From UBA6912 sp963792895 (lineage in GTDB: Bacteria > Actinomycetota > Acidimicrobiia > Spongiisociales > UBA5794): a stretch of 64,000 nt of DNA. Positions within the stretch are counted from its first letter, which is position 1. Every line of letters starts with the position of its first letter. The translations under genes and the position numbers were made by a program. Where the stretch lies: the NCBI GenBank assembly GCA_963792895.1, contig CAWBYA010000007.1, positions 620,001 to 684,000 of the forward strand. Direction: 5' to 3'. The notes under the pieces are model-generated. The model saw only the letters and a program-made list of their open reading frames with translations. It was not told the DNA's origin and searched no databases. This document shows positions 45,527 through 57,423 of the stretch, one piece after another.

Positions 45527-46432
45527 ATGCCGTACCCCGACGCTGTCACGATCGTTGAGGTGGGGCCTCGTGATGGGCTGCAGAACGAGGACAGGTCCCT
45601 GTCGACCGACGTGAAGGTCGACCTGGTGCACCGGCTCGTCGCCGCGGGGACACGGCGAATCGAAACCGCGTCTTTCGTGCATCCCAAGGTGGTTCCGCAG
45701 ATGGCGGATGCCGAAGCCGTGATGGAAGCACTCGGCCAGAGCCCCGCCGGGGTGTCGTGGATCGGGCTCGTGCTGAACCGCCGGGGACTCGACCGGGCCC
45801 TCGCAACGACGGTCGACGAGGTCAACTTCGTCGTCGGTGCCACCGAGGGCTTCAATCGCGCCAATCAAGGAGCTTCGGTCGACGAGACGATGACCGAGAT
45901 CGAGACGATGCTCGCCGATGCCCGTGCGGCGGGACGGGCGACAACGGTCACGATTTCCGTTGCTTTCGGCTGTCCCTACGAGGGTGAGGTCGCCGTGGGC
46001 GTCGTCGCGGCGCTCGCCGGGAGGGCTGCCGCCGCTGGTGCCGGCGAGGTCGCGCTTGGTGACACGATCGGGGTTGGCGTGCCTTCCGACGTCGCCGCCC
46101 GGATCGATGCCGTCCGTCACATCGCCGGGAACGTGCCGTTGCGCTGCCACTTCCACGACAGCCGCAATACGGGAGTCGCCAACGTGTGCGCAGCGCTCAC
46201 GGCAGGGGTGTCCATCATCGACGCATCGGTCGGCGGCGCAGGGGGATGTCCGTTTGCGCCGGGTGCGAGCGGCAACGTGCCTACGGAGGATGTCGTGTAC
46301 ACGCTCACCCGAATGGGCATCGCCACAGGGATCGATCTCGAGGCCACCGTCGCAACGGGTCACTGGCTGGGCGATCGCCTCGGCAAGGCGTTGCCGGCGG
46401 CCCTCGGCAAAGCGGGCGGCTTTCCGGCATGA
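45527..46432 (+). CDS. Hydroxymethylglutaryl-CoA lyase family enzyme
   Basis: 301 aa from ATG 45527 (MPYPDAVTIVEVGPRDGLQN). HMGL-like TIM barrel: the N-terminal catalytic Arg-Asp pair in EVGPRDGLQNE, RRIETASFVHPKVVPQMADA, NRRGLDRALA, GEVALGDTIGVGVPSDV, PLRCHFHDSRNTGVANVCAA with the metal-binding His pair, and the mobile-loop Cys in GGAGGCPFAPGASGNVPTED. The predicted reaction is HMG-CoA to acetyl-CoA and acetoacetate, though other family members cleave related acyl-CoAs. It sits upstream of an acetate transporter. Confidence 0.9.
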   Translation: MPYPDAVTIVEVGPRDGLQNEDRSLSTDVKVDLVHRLVAAGTRRIETASFVHPKVVPQMADAEAVMEALGQSPAGVSWIGLVLNRRGLDRALATTVDEVNFVVGATEGFNRANQGASVDETMTEIETMLADARAAGRATTVTISVAFGCPYEGEVAVGVVAALAGRAAAAGAGEVALGDTIGVGVPSDVAARIDAVRHIAGNVPLRCHFHDSRNTGVANVCAALTAGVSIIDASVGGAGGCPFAPGASGNVPTEDVVYTLTRMGIATGIDLEATVATGHWLGDRLGKALPAALGKAGGFPA

Positions 46433-46556
46433 TCGGTGGGCCAACCGGCCCTTCTCGATCGGGACGCCGGGCGGTACCGCGGCCCTAGCAGCCGGGACCT
46501 CCGGCCCCCATAGTGACCGTGGAACAACACAGCGATTGCCATTGAGGAGGCCACCT

Positions 46557-47177
46557 GTGGAGAACAAGCTCGCCAACCCGGCGCCGCTCGGCCTGATGGG
46601 TTTCGGCATGACGACGATCCTGCTGAACATCCACAACGCCGGGTTCTTCGAGATCAGCGCCATGATCCTGGCCATGGGGATCTTCTACGGCGGGATTGCA
46701 CAGATCTTGGCCGGCACCATGGAGTTCAAGAAAGGCAACACCTTCGGGACCACCGCATTCACGTCGTACGGGCTGTTCTGGATCTCGCTGGTTGCGCTGC
46801 TGCTGATGCCGGAGTTCGGCTGGGCGGAGGCCACACCCGCAACCTTCATGGGCTGGTACCTGTTCTTGTGGGGCGTGTTCACACTGTTCATGTTCTTCGG
46901 GACGCTCAAGAACGTGACGGCCCTCCAGTTCGTTTTCGCAACGCTCACCCTGCTCTTCTTCCTGCTTGCCATCGGTGACTGGACCGGCAATGCGACCATC
47001 ACGAAGATCGCAGGCTGGGAGGGCATCATCTGCGGCGCCTCGGCCTTCTACCTCGCCATGGGCGAAGTGGTCAACGAGGCTCTCGGTCGCATCGTGCTAC
47101 CGATCGACAGGAGCCACGTGGCGCGGCCGGAGCGAAGGCCACATGCCGTACCGAAGACCGGGGTGACTGCTCACTGA
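46557..47177 (+). CDS. satP: Acetate uptake transporter, SatP/GPR1-FUN34-YaaH family
   Basis: 206 aa; GTG 46557 follows GAGGAGG at 46544-46550. The family motif NPAPLGLMGFGMTTILLNIH (N-P-[AV]-P-L-G-L) opens the first of six TM helices, followed by YGGIAQILAGTMEFKKGNTF and SYGLFWISLVALLL. These are proton-coupled acetate or succinate channels/symporters. The C-terminal tail (VLPIDRSHVARPERR) is basic. Confidence 0.92.
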   Translation: MENKLANPAPLGLMGFGMTTILLNIHNAGFFEISAMILAMGIFYGGIAQILAGTMEFKKGNTFGTTAFTSYGLFWISLVALLLMPEFGWAEATPATFMGWYLFLWGVFTLFMFFGTLKNVTALQFVFATLTLLFFLLAIGDWTGNATITKIAGWEGIICGASAFYLAMGEVVNEALGRIVLPIDRSHVARPERRPHAVPKTGVTAH

Positions 47178-47221
47178 CAGCAGCGGTGTGAGGCGACCCT
47201 ACCCGCCTCGCACCGCACCGA

Positions 47222-47314
47222 GCCGGGCCCAGATTCGGCCCGGCGAGTGGCGGCTTCAGGGTGGCAGCCGCCACGATCGGAGAGGCGAGGGGTCGGCGCG
47301 AGCCGGCCCCTCGC
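47222..47314. repeat. Array of three consecutive stem-loops
   Basis: Three perfect hairpins lie in the satP-treS gap: GCCGGGCC (47222) with its complement at 47237-47244; GTGGCGGCT (47247) with 47266-47274; and GCGAGGGG (47285) with 47307-47314, the last extended internally by CGGC-GCGA-GCCG. One is probably the satP terminator; the others may form a 5' leader of treS. Confidence 0.5.
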
Positions 47315-47352
47315 AACGTCACGACTCGCGATCTGCCTAACCTCGCTCCGTG

Positions 47353-50673
<3,321 letters not shown>

Positions 50674-50730
50674 CCTCCCGACGATGGCCACCTCGGTCGC
50701 GTCGTCGCAGCGGCAGGAGGCGACGCCGTC

Positions 50731-51676
50731 TTGGATGCCCTGGCCGAGGGTCTCGGCGGCGCCGATCTGACGACCCTCTTGCTCGAGGTGATGCGGCGTC
50801 GCGCTGGCCGTCGTCACTCCTGCCGACGTGATGCGCCAATACGCACGCGATCGGTTCGTTGCGCCCGGCGTGGTTTCGTTGCGAAACCTGCGCGAGGTGG
50901 AAGGCGCTGCTCTCGGTGCGCTTCCCGCCGCCGTGGAGACGGTGGTACTCGCTCCCGTTGCGCCTCTCGCGGCGCACTCGGCCATCGCCACGGTGGATCA
51001 GCACAGGGTGGTGACGACGGTGCGACGTTCCGAGGTCGTCGCCGACCCGACGAACGTGCTCGCCCTGGAGGCGGCCGTGCGACGCACGCAGCACCTCGAC
51101 GCCGACCGGCGATCGGCGCAGCGCATCAGCCTCGCAACGGTGCAGCGTGTCATGCGGGCGCAGCGGTTCGAGGGCGCAGACTCCTTTTCGCACTTCTCGA
51201 TGCTGGCCATGGTGACGGCCGGGCGTGACACAGGCAACCGCACCTTCGAACGCGAAGTCGTCCTCGAGCACGCAGGATTCGTCGTTGCGGCGCTCATGGC
51301 CGCAGGAGCGGAAGCGGTGCGTATCGAGATCTCCGCCCTTCCCGGGAGTGCGATGGAGGATGTGGTCGAGGACGTGCTCGCTGTGCTGGCAACCCGCGGC
51401 GGCGTCGAGGCTCGGGCCGTCCACGACCGGGATGCCGGTGTCGGCTACTACGAGGGGGTCGCCCTTCGCGGCGAAGCGGTCATATCGGGCGAGACCGTCG
51501 AGTGCGCCGACGGCGGGCTGGTCGACTGGACACAACGCCTGCTCGAGAACCGGAAGGAGCGGCTGATGATCGTGGGCATCGGGCTCGACCGGCTTGCGAT
51601 GCGGATGCCGCCGCGCTCAGGTGCTCGGACGGTGAGGGTTCACGCCGCCCCAGGAGAGAGGATTCTTTGCCGCTGA
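50731..51676 (+). CDS. Conserved protein of unknown function, perhaps HisRS/HisZ-fold-like (frameshifted near 50800)
   Basis: TTG 50731 has a perfect AGGAGG ten bases upstream and begins LDALAEGLGGADLTTLLLEV. One extra base near 50800 shifts the frame; removing it gives VMRRRALAVVTPADVMRQYA and about 314 aa. Conserved-looking blocks are DQHRVVTTVRRSEVVADPTN, QRISLATVQRVMRAQRFEGA, FSHFSMLAMVTAGRDTGN and DGGLVDWTQRLLENRKERLM. YYEGVALRG resembles the Y-Y-[TD]-G-[LV] strand of class II synthetase-like cores (HisS/HisZ), but the similarity is slight. No reaction can be assigned. It sits between TreS-Mak and OtsA. Confidence 0.65.
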
Positions 51677-51691
51677 CCCTGTTGCCTCGGA

Positions 51692-52138
51692 TCAATCCCG
51701 CCGATCGTAGACAGGGTTGCGAAACGGCCACTGATCGCGGAGCCAGGTCGAAACGTCCCGCCATACGATCATGTCCATCTCAGCCCTGCGCTCGGTCACC
51801 CATGACTTCACAGACGCATCTCCGTCCACCGTCCGAGCGGGGTAGATGTACAGGCACCCGATCACCTCGTCGCCGTCCAGGATCGAGTAGGTGAAACCGC
51901 TCCGATTGGCGAAGTCGTGCGCATGGCGCTCCAGATCCCCGAGGTTTGCTTCAGGGCTCATCGGGTGCGGCCACGCAGAGTCCTGGAAGCCAGGCGTCGA
52001 CCGGATGTGGTCGATGCTCGGCGTCCAGGCGGCATAGTCTCGCTCGTTGTGTTGCGGTCCGAGCGGCTCCAGGCGAAAACCCTCTCCCTCGAACTGGGTC
52101 GGGATGGTGAAGTCGGCCGGTACGAAGGACGGATCCAT
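51692..52138 (-). CDS. GNAT-type N-acetyltransferase
   Basis: 148 aa. TQFEGEGFRLEPLGPQHNER starts a GNAT-like fold; YSILDGDEVIGCLYIYPART is the beta-4/beta-5 region, but the usual R/Q-x-x-G-x-G/A acetyl-CoA loop is not evident, so the protein may be a divergent or catalytically altered member. C-terminal ERRAEMDMIVWRDVSTWLRD and QWPFRNPVYDRRD end it. It is convergent with the preceding unknown gene (15 bp between stops). Substrate is unknown. Confidence 0.65.
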   Translation of the reverse strand: MDPSFVPADFTIPTQFEGEGFRLEPLGPQHNERDYAAWTPSIDHIRSTPGFQDSAWPHPMSPEANLGDLERHAHDFANRSGFTYSILDGDEVIGCLYIYPARTVDGDASVKSWVTERRAEMDMIVWRDVSTWLRDQWPFRNPVYDRRD

Positions 52139-52176
52139 GTGCGCAATCTAGGCAGCCGGCGACCGTCACCGCCGCG

Positions 52177-53548
52177 TCACGCGTTGAGCGCCTCGAGGCA
52201 CGCCGCAGCCCAGTCGTAGACGTCATTGCCGACGACGGTGCGGCGCAGCGCAGCCATGCGCCGTCGCATCTCTCCTCGATCCATCGTGACGGCACGACGC
52301 AGCGTCGCCACCATCGCATCTACGTCGTGGGGATTGACGAGAAGCGCAGACGTGAGCTGCTCTGCCGCCCCGGCGAACTCGGAGAGGACGAGCACGCCGG
52401 TTCGATCGAGGCGAGTGGAGACATACTCCTTTGCGACGAGATTCATCCCATCGCGCAGCGGTGTCACCAGCATCACGTCTGCAGCGACATACATCTGGAT
52501 CAGCTCATCGAGCGGCAAGCTCCGGTAGTAGTAGTGCACAGGGGTGTAGTCCGGCTCGCCGAGCTGGCCGTTGACGTTGCCGACGATCTCCTCGATCGCG
52601 CTTCCGCATCTCCTGGTACGCGGGGACACCTTCCCGACTCGGCACGGCGATCTGAACGAGCTGGTAGTGGGCCTCAGGCTCGCGCTCGACGAGCGATGCA
52701 AAGGCCTTGATGCGCAGGTCGATCCCCTTCGTGTAGTCGAGGCGGTCGACACCGAGAATGAGCTTGGACGGCGAACCGAGACGGGTGCGCAGCTCGCTCA
52801 CAGCGCTGGTCGTCTCCGGCGAACCCGCGATGCGGGCGAACTGGTCGCTATCGATGGCGATGGGGGCGACCTGGAGGCGCACGGTGCGGCCGCGATACCG
52901 CAGCTCGGCCGCCGTTCCGGTCGCTTCGGTGAGGCGGCGCGCGACGCGGGCGAACGCGACTGCGCTCTGTCGCGTCTGGAACGCAAGCACGTCGGCGCCG
53001 AGGAGACCCTCGACGATCTGGCGGCGCCACGGCAGCCGGGCGAAGAGCTCGAGCGGTGGGAACGGGATGTGGAGGTAGAACCCGATGGTGAGACCGGGGA
53101 CCCGCTCGCGGAGCATGGAGGGGACGAGTTGGAGCTGGTAGTCCTGCACCCATGCGACGTCGCCGGGACGGAGTGTCTGCAAGGTCGCTTCGGCGTAGCG
53201 GTGGTTGACGGCGACGTACGGCCGCCACCAATGCCGGTGAAACTCCGGCGTGACAAGCGCATCGTGATAGAGCGGCCAGAGCGTCCCGTTGCAGAACCCC
53301 TCATAGAAGCCGTGTACCTGGTCCTGGGTGAGCAGCACCGGTACCTGCTCGATGTCGTCGTGGGTGAAGGGTTCGATGTCCAGGTTGGGTGAGCCCGCCC
53401 AACCAACCCATGCGCCTTCGCGCTCCTGGAGTATCGGAACGAGCGCCCGGACCAGGCCACCGGGGCTCGTCGTCCACTCTCCGGTGGCCTGGTCCTGGGC
53501 GACGGGCAACCGGTTGGCGACGACCACGACACGACGTTGCTCTGCCAT
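52177..53548 (-). CDS. otsA: Trehalose-6-phosphate synthase (frameshifted near 52604)
   Basis: ATG 53548 (MAEQRRVVVVANRLPVAQDQ). GT20 enzyme: SPGGLVRALVPILQEREGAW, WPLYHDALVTPEFHRHWWRP, VAWVQDYQLQLVPSMLRERV, IGFYLHIPFPPLELFARLPW, LGVDRLDYTKGIDLRIKAFA and VPSREGVPAYQEMR. One extra base near 52604 shifts the frame; removing it continues SAIEEIVGNVNGQLGEPDYT, DVMLVTPLRDGMNLVAKEYV and LVLSEFAGAAEQL, for about 456 aa. It joins UDP- or GDP-glucose to glucose 6-phosphate. OtsB activity would come from the gene at 31933. Confidence 0.92.
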
Positions 53549-53593
53549 CCGTGCGACCCTAACCGTTTCCCGCGCAGGCCCGGCCAAGCGGAC

Positions 53594-54449
53594 TCAGACG
53601 TGACCAGCCGCTGGGTCGGTACGTGTCCTTCTCCCCAGCGACCATCCCCAGACCCCGAGCGCAGTGGCAACGATCGTGAACGCCACGTAGACCCACGCCG
53701 AGACACGCTCCCACCGCATATCTGCCGATCCCCGCACGGCACCGAGCAGCCACAGCATTCCGATCACGGCGAACGTTGCCGCCGCCGGGCCCACCCGAGG
53801 CACGTCATCCTCATAGGCCACTTGGAGTCCCGCCCAACCAATCGCCACGATCCACGCAGCAAGCGCTCGACCCGCCAGCGGCGTGATCGCCCATGGCCAC
53901 ACGCCGTCCATTGCGCCGGGCGCCACGAACAGGGCGCCTCCGGTGACCAGCATGGTGACGCCCAGCGCGACGAGGGCGAGCCGCAATGACCGGGGGAGCG
54001 GCGCTACTCGAGGCGGATCGACGCCGGGAGCGCGGATTTGGAGGACGATCAGTGTGCCGAGGACCGGCGTCACGGCGGTATAGACAGCCAGCCACAGCCA
54101 GCCGGCGATCCGCGGCAGTCGCCGGCCCCGACCCGAGATGCATCTTGTCGAGGTGGAGGAAGGTCGCCACGGTCATCACGAGGGTGAAGACGAAGATCGT
54201 GACGGTGGCCGTCCGGGTGACTGCCCACGGTTGGCGGCGGTAGGACAGGATCGTGAGGAGAACGCCGGCTGCAAACCCGCCGCCCATGAAGGTGGCCGAG
54301 AGCTGCGGCTGGAGTGTCCAGGCGAAATACCGATCCGTGTCGTGGGGGAAGACGTAGAGCTGAAGCGCGCCCAGCCCGGCCAGCACCGCAAACGGCACGA
54401 GGAGCCGCCGCATGGCCGGCGTGTTCTCACGGATCGTCTGCACCGCCAT
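53594..54449 (-). CDS. Uncharacterised polytopic membrane protein (frameshifted near 54128)
   Basis: ATG 54449 (MAVQTIRENTPAMRRLLVPF). About seven hydrophobic helices: LAGLGALQLYVFPHD, FMGGGFAAGVLLTILSYRRQ and TIFVFTLVMTVATFLHLDKM lie before the break. After removing one base near 54128 the frame continues GWLWLAVYTAVTPVLGTLIV, LALVALGVTMLVTGGALFVA and FAVIGMLWLLGAVRGSADMR, about 284 aa. I do not recognise the family. The conserved-looking HLDKMH between helices could bind metal. Confidence 0.6.
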
Positions 54450-54493
54450 GTCGCCGACACTAGGCCCCGTACCCGGGCCGTGCGATCGCTCGA

Positions 54494-54815
54494 TCACGTC
54501 TCCTGCGACACGAAACTGATCACCCGCCCGGGAACGTAGACAACTCGAGCCGTGGCCCCTGGAGTGGGAACGGCGGCCACCGCGGCGCGGGCCGCCTAGA
54601 TGACCTCTTCCTTCGATGCATCCGCAGCTGCGACGACGGTGCCTCGAACCCGACCGTCGACCTGCACCGGGATCTCAGTCGCCTCGTCGGCGAGCATTCC
54701 CTCGTCGAGCACCGGCCACGGTTGGGCGTGCACCGAGAACGCCCCGTTGAGTCGGTGCCACAGCGCCTCTGCGAGATGCGGTGCAAATGGGGCGGCGTCG
54801 AGAGTTGTTCTGCAT
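54494..54815 (-). pseudogene. Remnant or orphan of the leucyl-tRNA synthetase C-terminal domain
   Basis: The frame reads LDAAPFAPHLAEALWHRLNG, AFSVHAQPWPVLDEGMLADE and ATEIPVQVDGRVRGTVVAAA, then DASKEEVI, an in-frame TAG, and after it AARAAVAAVPTPGATARVVY and VPGRVISFVSQET. That is the LeuRS anticodon-domain end plus C-terminal domain (APFAPHLAEELW, IPVQVNGKVRG, VIYVPGRLVN). No catalytic core is present. ATG 54815 has AGGAGG five bases upstream but is one base out of frame with the homology, so a short stand-alone protein is conceivable after one-base correction. A functional leuS must lie elsewhere. Confidence 0.6.
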
Positions 54816-54841
54816 CGCTGCCTCCTGTCAACCGGGAAAGG

Positions 54842-54885
54842 AAAGAACCTCCGGCTCTCGGGCACAGAGGTTCTTTGCGAGCCGG
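54842..54885 (-). promoter_or_regulatory. Attenuator-like overlapping hairpins upstream of the LeuRS remnant
   Basis: On the minus strand, CCGGCTC (54885-54879) pairs with GAGCCGG (54857-54851), and AAAGAACCTC (54876-54867) pairs with GAGGTTCTTT (54851-54842), followed by the pyrimidine run CCTTTCCC. The arms interleave, so the two stems are mutually exclusive or form a pseudoknot. An 11-codon ORF, MDERYATRLLT (54940-54905), precedes them. The rest of 54890-55208 holds no gene I can support. Confidence 0.35.
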
Positions 54886-55208
54886 GTAACGGGTCGCGTC
54901 TACGTGAGAAGTCGAGTTGCGTAGCGCTCGTCCATCACGACGCGCTTGCCTCAGAGGGTCAGCGGATGGGCGAGCAGATCGCTGATGCCGGGGCCGAGTG
55001 GCCCGGACGAATGCGCAAGAGCTGACAGAAGCTCTTCGTCCTGCCGACGACGTCCGTCCCCATCCAATGGGGATGCAATGTCCTCGCCGCCTGGTGCGGG
55101 ACGCCGGTGGGCGAGAGGATGCGGCAGGCGGCGCCACGCCTGTCCCCGTTGGCCCGACCGGCGTGTTCGCACATCCAGCAGAGCGGCTGTCACTAACCTC
55201 CGTCGCCC

Positions 55209-56061
55209 ATGGCGCAGCACATCTCCTTCCTTTCCGACTTCGGCCGCGTCGACGAGTTCGTCGGCGTTGTGCACGGTGTGATCGCACGTATCGCGCCGGA
55301 CGTGAGGGTCATAGATGTCGGCCACGAGTTTCCGAGGGGTGACGTCAAGGCGGCGTCCCTTGCCCTGTTGCGGGCGGTCCAGTATCTGCCCGAAGGCGTG
55401 GCGCTCGCCGTCGTCGACCCTGGTGTCGGCACCGAGCGCCGTGCGATCTGCGCCCGCACCCCGTGGGGGCATTTCGTGGGACCGGACAACGGGTTGCTGG
55501 CGCCCGCCGTTGCCATGGTCGGCGGTGCCGACATGATCGTCAGCATCGAGAATCCCGAGCTGCGTCTTCCCGCCGAAGGTGCCACCTTCCACGGTCGAGA
55601 CTTGTTCGCCCCTGCGGCGGCGGTCATCGCATCTGGCCAAGCGGCCATCGAAGACCTCGGCCCGGCGCTGAACGCCGACGAGGTCACCCCGCTCATGATG
55701 CCGCTGGTCGAGCATCGCGACGGTGATGCCGTCGGCGAGGTGCTGTGGGTCGACCATTTCGGGAATGCGCAGACCAACGTTGCGCCCGCCGATCTCATGA
55801 TGTTGGGCTTGGCCCCCGGCGACGACGTGGTTGTGCGGATCGGGACGGCACCCCATCGCATGACTTGGGTGGCTGCGTACGGCGACGTCGCGGAAGGCCA
55901 AGCCTCTCGTGCACGTCGACTCGTACGGGCAGATGGCAGTTGCTGTGCGCGGCGGACGGGCCGATGAGGCCCTCAACGTGGCCGCCAACGTCGCCGTCAC
56001 TTTCGCTCGACCCCCGGGAGGCAACCGTATCGAGATTCAGGGCGTGAATCCGGAGGTTTGA
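55209..56061 (+). CDS. SAM hydroxide adenosyltransferase (DUF62) family protein (frameshifted near 55898)
   Basis: ATG 55209 (MAQHISFLSDFGRVDEFVGV). DUF62/chlorinase-fluorinase superfamily: FLSDFG-x-x-D-x-F-V-G, DVGHEFPRGDVKAASLAL, VALAVVDPGVGTERRAICA, FVGPDNGLLAPAVAMV and FHGRDLFAPAAAVIA. DHFGNAQTNV is the SAM-site D-x-F-G-N motif. Most bacterial members hydrolyse SAM to adenosine and methionine using an activated water. One extra C near 55898 shifts the frame; removing it gives EGKPLVHVDSYGQMAVAVRG and the end NRIEIQGVNPEV, about 283 aa. As read, the frame would stop early at 55967. Confidence 0.87.
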
Positions 56062-56132
56062 GCCTTGATCAAGAACGCAGCGATGATGATGATCAGCAGA
56101 CCGAGAACGACGGCTGCGGTTGCGGGGCGCAT
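56037..56132 (-). CDS. 31-aa hydrophobic peptide
   Basis: ATG 56132 gives MRPATAAVVLGLLIIIIAAF followed by LIKAQTSGFTP: one TM helix with a basic N-terminus. A short CAGG precedes the start. Its 3' end overlaps the end of the SAM-hydrolase gene by 25 bp on the opposite strand. Coding status is plausible rather than proven. Confidence 0.4.
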   Translation of the reverse strand: MRPATAAVVLGLLIIIIAAFLIKAQTSGFTP

Positions 56133-56187
56133 CCTGGCGACGATAGTGGTGCCGTGACTTCCATCGACCGACGCAGACTCTCTGTTC

Positions 56188-56425
56188 GTGACCAAGGCGG
56201 ACTGCCCGTTGTGCGACGCGGGCCACCGCATCGTCCGGCGATACGCCCGGCGCTTCGGTGTCACAGTCGACGTGGTCGACATCGGCGCATCGCCGTGCGT
56301 TGGCGGAGGAATTCGCCGAACGCGTCCCCGTGCTCCTCGGCTATGGCCATCGGGTCCTCGGCGAGGGCAAGCTGACCCCGTTCGCCGTGCAGCGGGCGCT
56401 CGTCAAGACCAGGTTTCTCCGCTGA
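56188..56425 (+). CDS. Glutaredoxin-like protein (frameshifted near 56287)
   Basis: GTG 56188 gives VTKADCPLCDAGHRIVRRYA, an N-terminal CPLC redox motif as in glutaredoxin-like (DUF836) proteins, then FGVTVDVVDIG. One extra base near 56287 shifts the frame; removing it gives HRRALAEEFAERVPVLLGYG and LTPFAVQRALVKTRFL, about 78 aa. The V-P-V-L-L segment corresponds to the cis-Pro substrate site. As read it would run into unrelated sequence. It probably handles disulfides in the cytosol; the partner is unknown. Confidence 0.72.
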
Positions 56426-56441
56426 TGGGCCTCGCGCAGCT

Positions 56442-57380
56442 TCAGCCGACTCGCTCGGGCGATCCACGCCGCATCCGTGCCTCGTCCTTGAAGCGGCGCT
56501 TGGAGCGGTGGGTGAGCCAGGCGAGGAGACCGGCGAGGCCCACCATTCCGAGGAGTATGGCGAGGCCGATGAGCCAGTCGTTTCCGCTGTTCGAGCCCTG
56601 GAGCGCCTCCTCGCGCAACGCCGCCTGCCAGGCCTGCTCGACCGGTTGCCACCGCTCGTTCGAGGGATCTCGCAGCACGGGCGACCCCCTGGTGGCGACG
56701 GCGTAGTCGATCAGGTCGGCGACCGGCGACTCTTGAAACTGCGGGTTCCACGTGTAGATCGCCGGCTGCGATCCGGACGTCCAGTCGGTGGTTGCGACAC
56801 CGCGCCCGCTCGGGTCGGCGAAGAACGCGCCGCTGCGCATCTGGCTGTGGTGGAGGTCGACCTTGCCGGACACCCGCGACAAGTACCACTGGCCGACGGT
56901 CGTAGCGAGTGGCTCCGGGTAGCCGTCGCGGCCGGCGTCTGCGGCAACGTGCCACAGGGCGGCGTAGGCGAGGCCGAAGGCGTGCGCTTCGTCGAAGAAC
57001 GACGCCTCGAGCACGCCGACAAAGACCGTTGCGTCCACATTGAAGACGACGGAGTGGACCCGCTGCCCTTCCGGCACGATGCCGGTCCCGTCGAGGCTGA
57101 CGCCGGGCCCATAGATGCACAGGTGGAGTTGCGGGATGGGACCGAGGTCGGCGTCCAACAGCTGGGCTGTTGCTGTTGCCTCGTCTGCGAAGCGGAGCCC
57201 CTGCGCCTCGGGCACGCCGGCGGTGGCGACCGTCAGGAGAGCGGTCTCACCGATCGTGTTCCACACGAGGTCCGGCTCGTGTGCTTCGCACCACGGATCC
57301 GCGGCGTGCGCGGGCGCCACCGAGAGGATCAGCAGCAGTGCGGTGAGGGCGAGCGGGGCGGGGGTGCGGCGTGCCACCAA
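56442..57380 (-). CDS. Secreted type I membrane protein of unknown function
   Basis: 312 aa. Signal peptide VARRTPAPLALTALLLILSV ending APAHA-ADPWCEA. A roughly 210-residue extracytoplasmic region has Cys in DPWCEAHEP and LHLCIYGPG, which may pair, and the Trp/Tyr-rich TVGQWYLSRVSGKVDLHHSQ. A single TM helix (about 270-290, GLAILLGMVGLAGLLAWL) precedes a basic cytosolic tail (THRSKRRFKDEARMRRGSPE). No family is recognised. It is convergent with the glutaredoxin-like gene and 60 bp downstream of the agmatinase start region. Confidence 0.75.
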   Translation of the reverse strand: MVARRTPAPLALTALLLILSVAPAHAADPWCEAHEPDLVWNTIGETALLTVATAGVPEAQGLRFADEATATAQLLDADLGPIPQLHLCIYGPGVSLDGTGIVPEGQRVHSVVFNVDATVFVGVLEASFFDEAHAFGLAYAALWHVAADAGRDGYPEPLATTVGQWYLSRVSGKVDLHHSQMRSGAFFADPSGRGVATTDWTSGSQPAIYTWNPQFQESPVADLIDYAVATRGSPVLRDPSNERWQPVEQAWQAALREEALQGSNSGNDWLIGLAILLGMVGLAGLLAWLTHRSKRRFKDEARMRRGSPERVG

Positions 57381-57423
57381 CCCATCGTATCGGGCTCAGA
57401 CGTGCCCGGAGGTGGGCGCGGTG

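Noticed and set aside
55030..55130. Further upstream pieces of leuS (an HPIGW-like string near 55070)
   Set aside because: The short match is not followed by the rest of the LeuRS N-terminal motif in any frame.
54951..56024. 357-codon minus-strand open frame over the SAM-hydrolase gene
   Set aside because: It is antisense to a gene with clear family motifs; no domain is visible in it.
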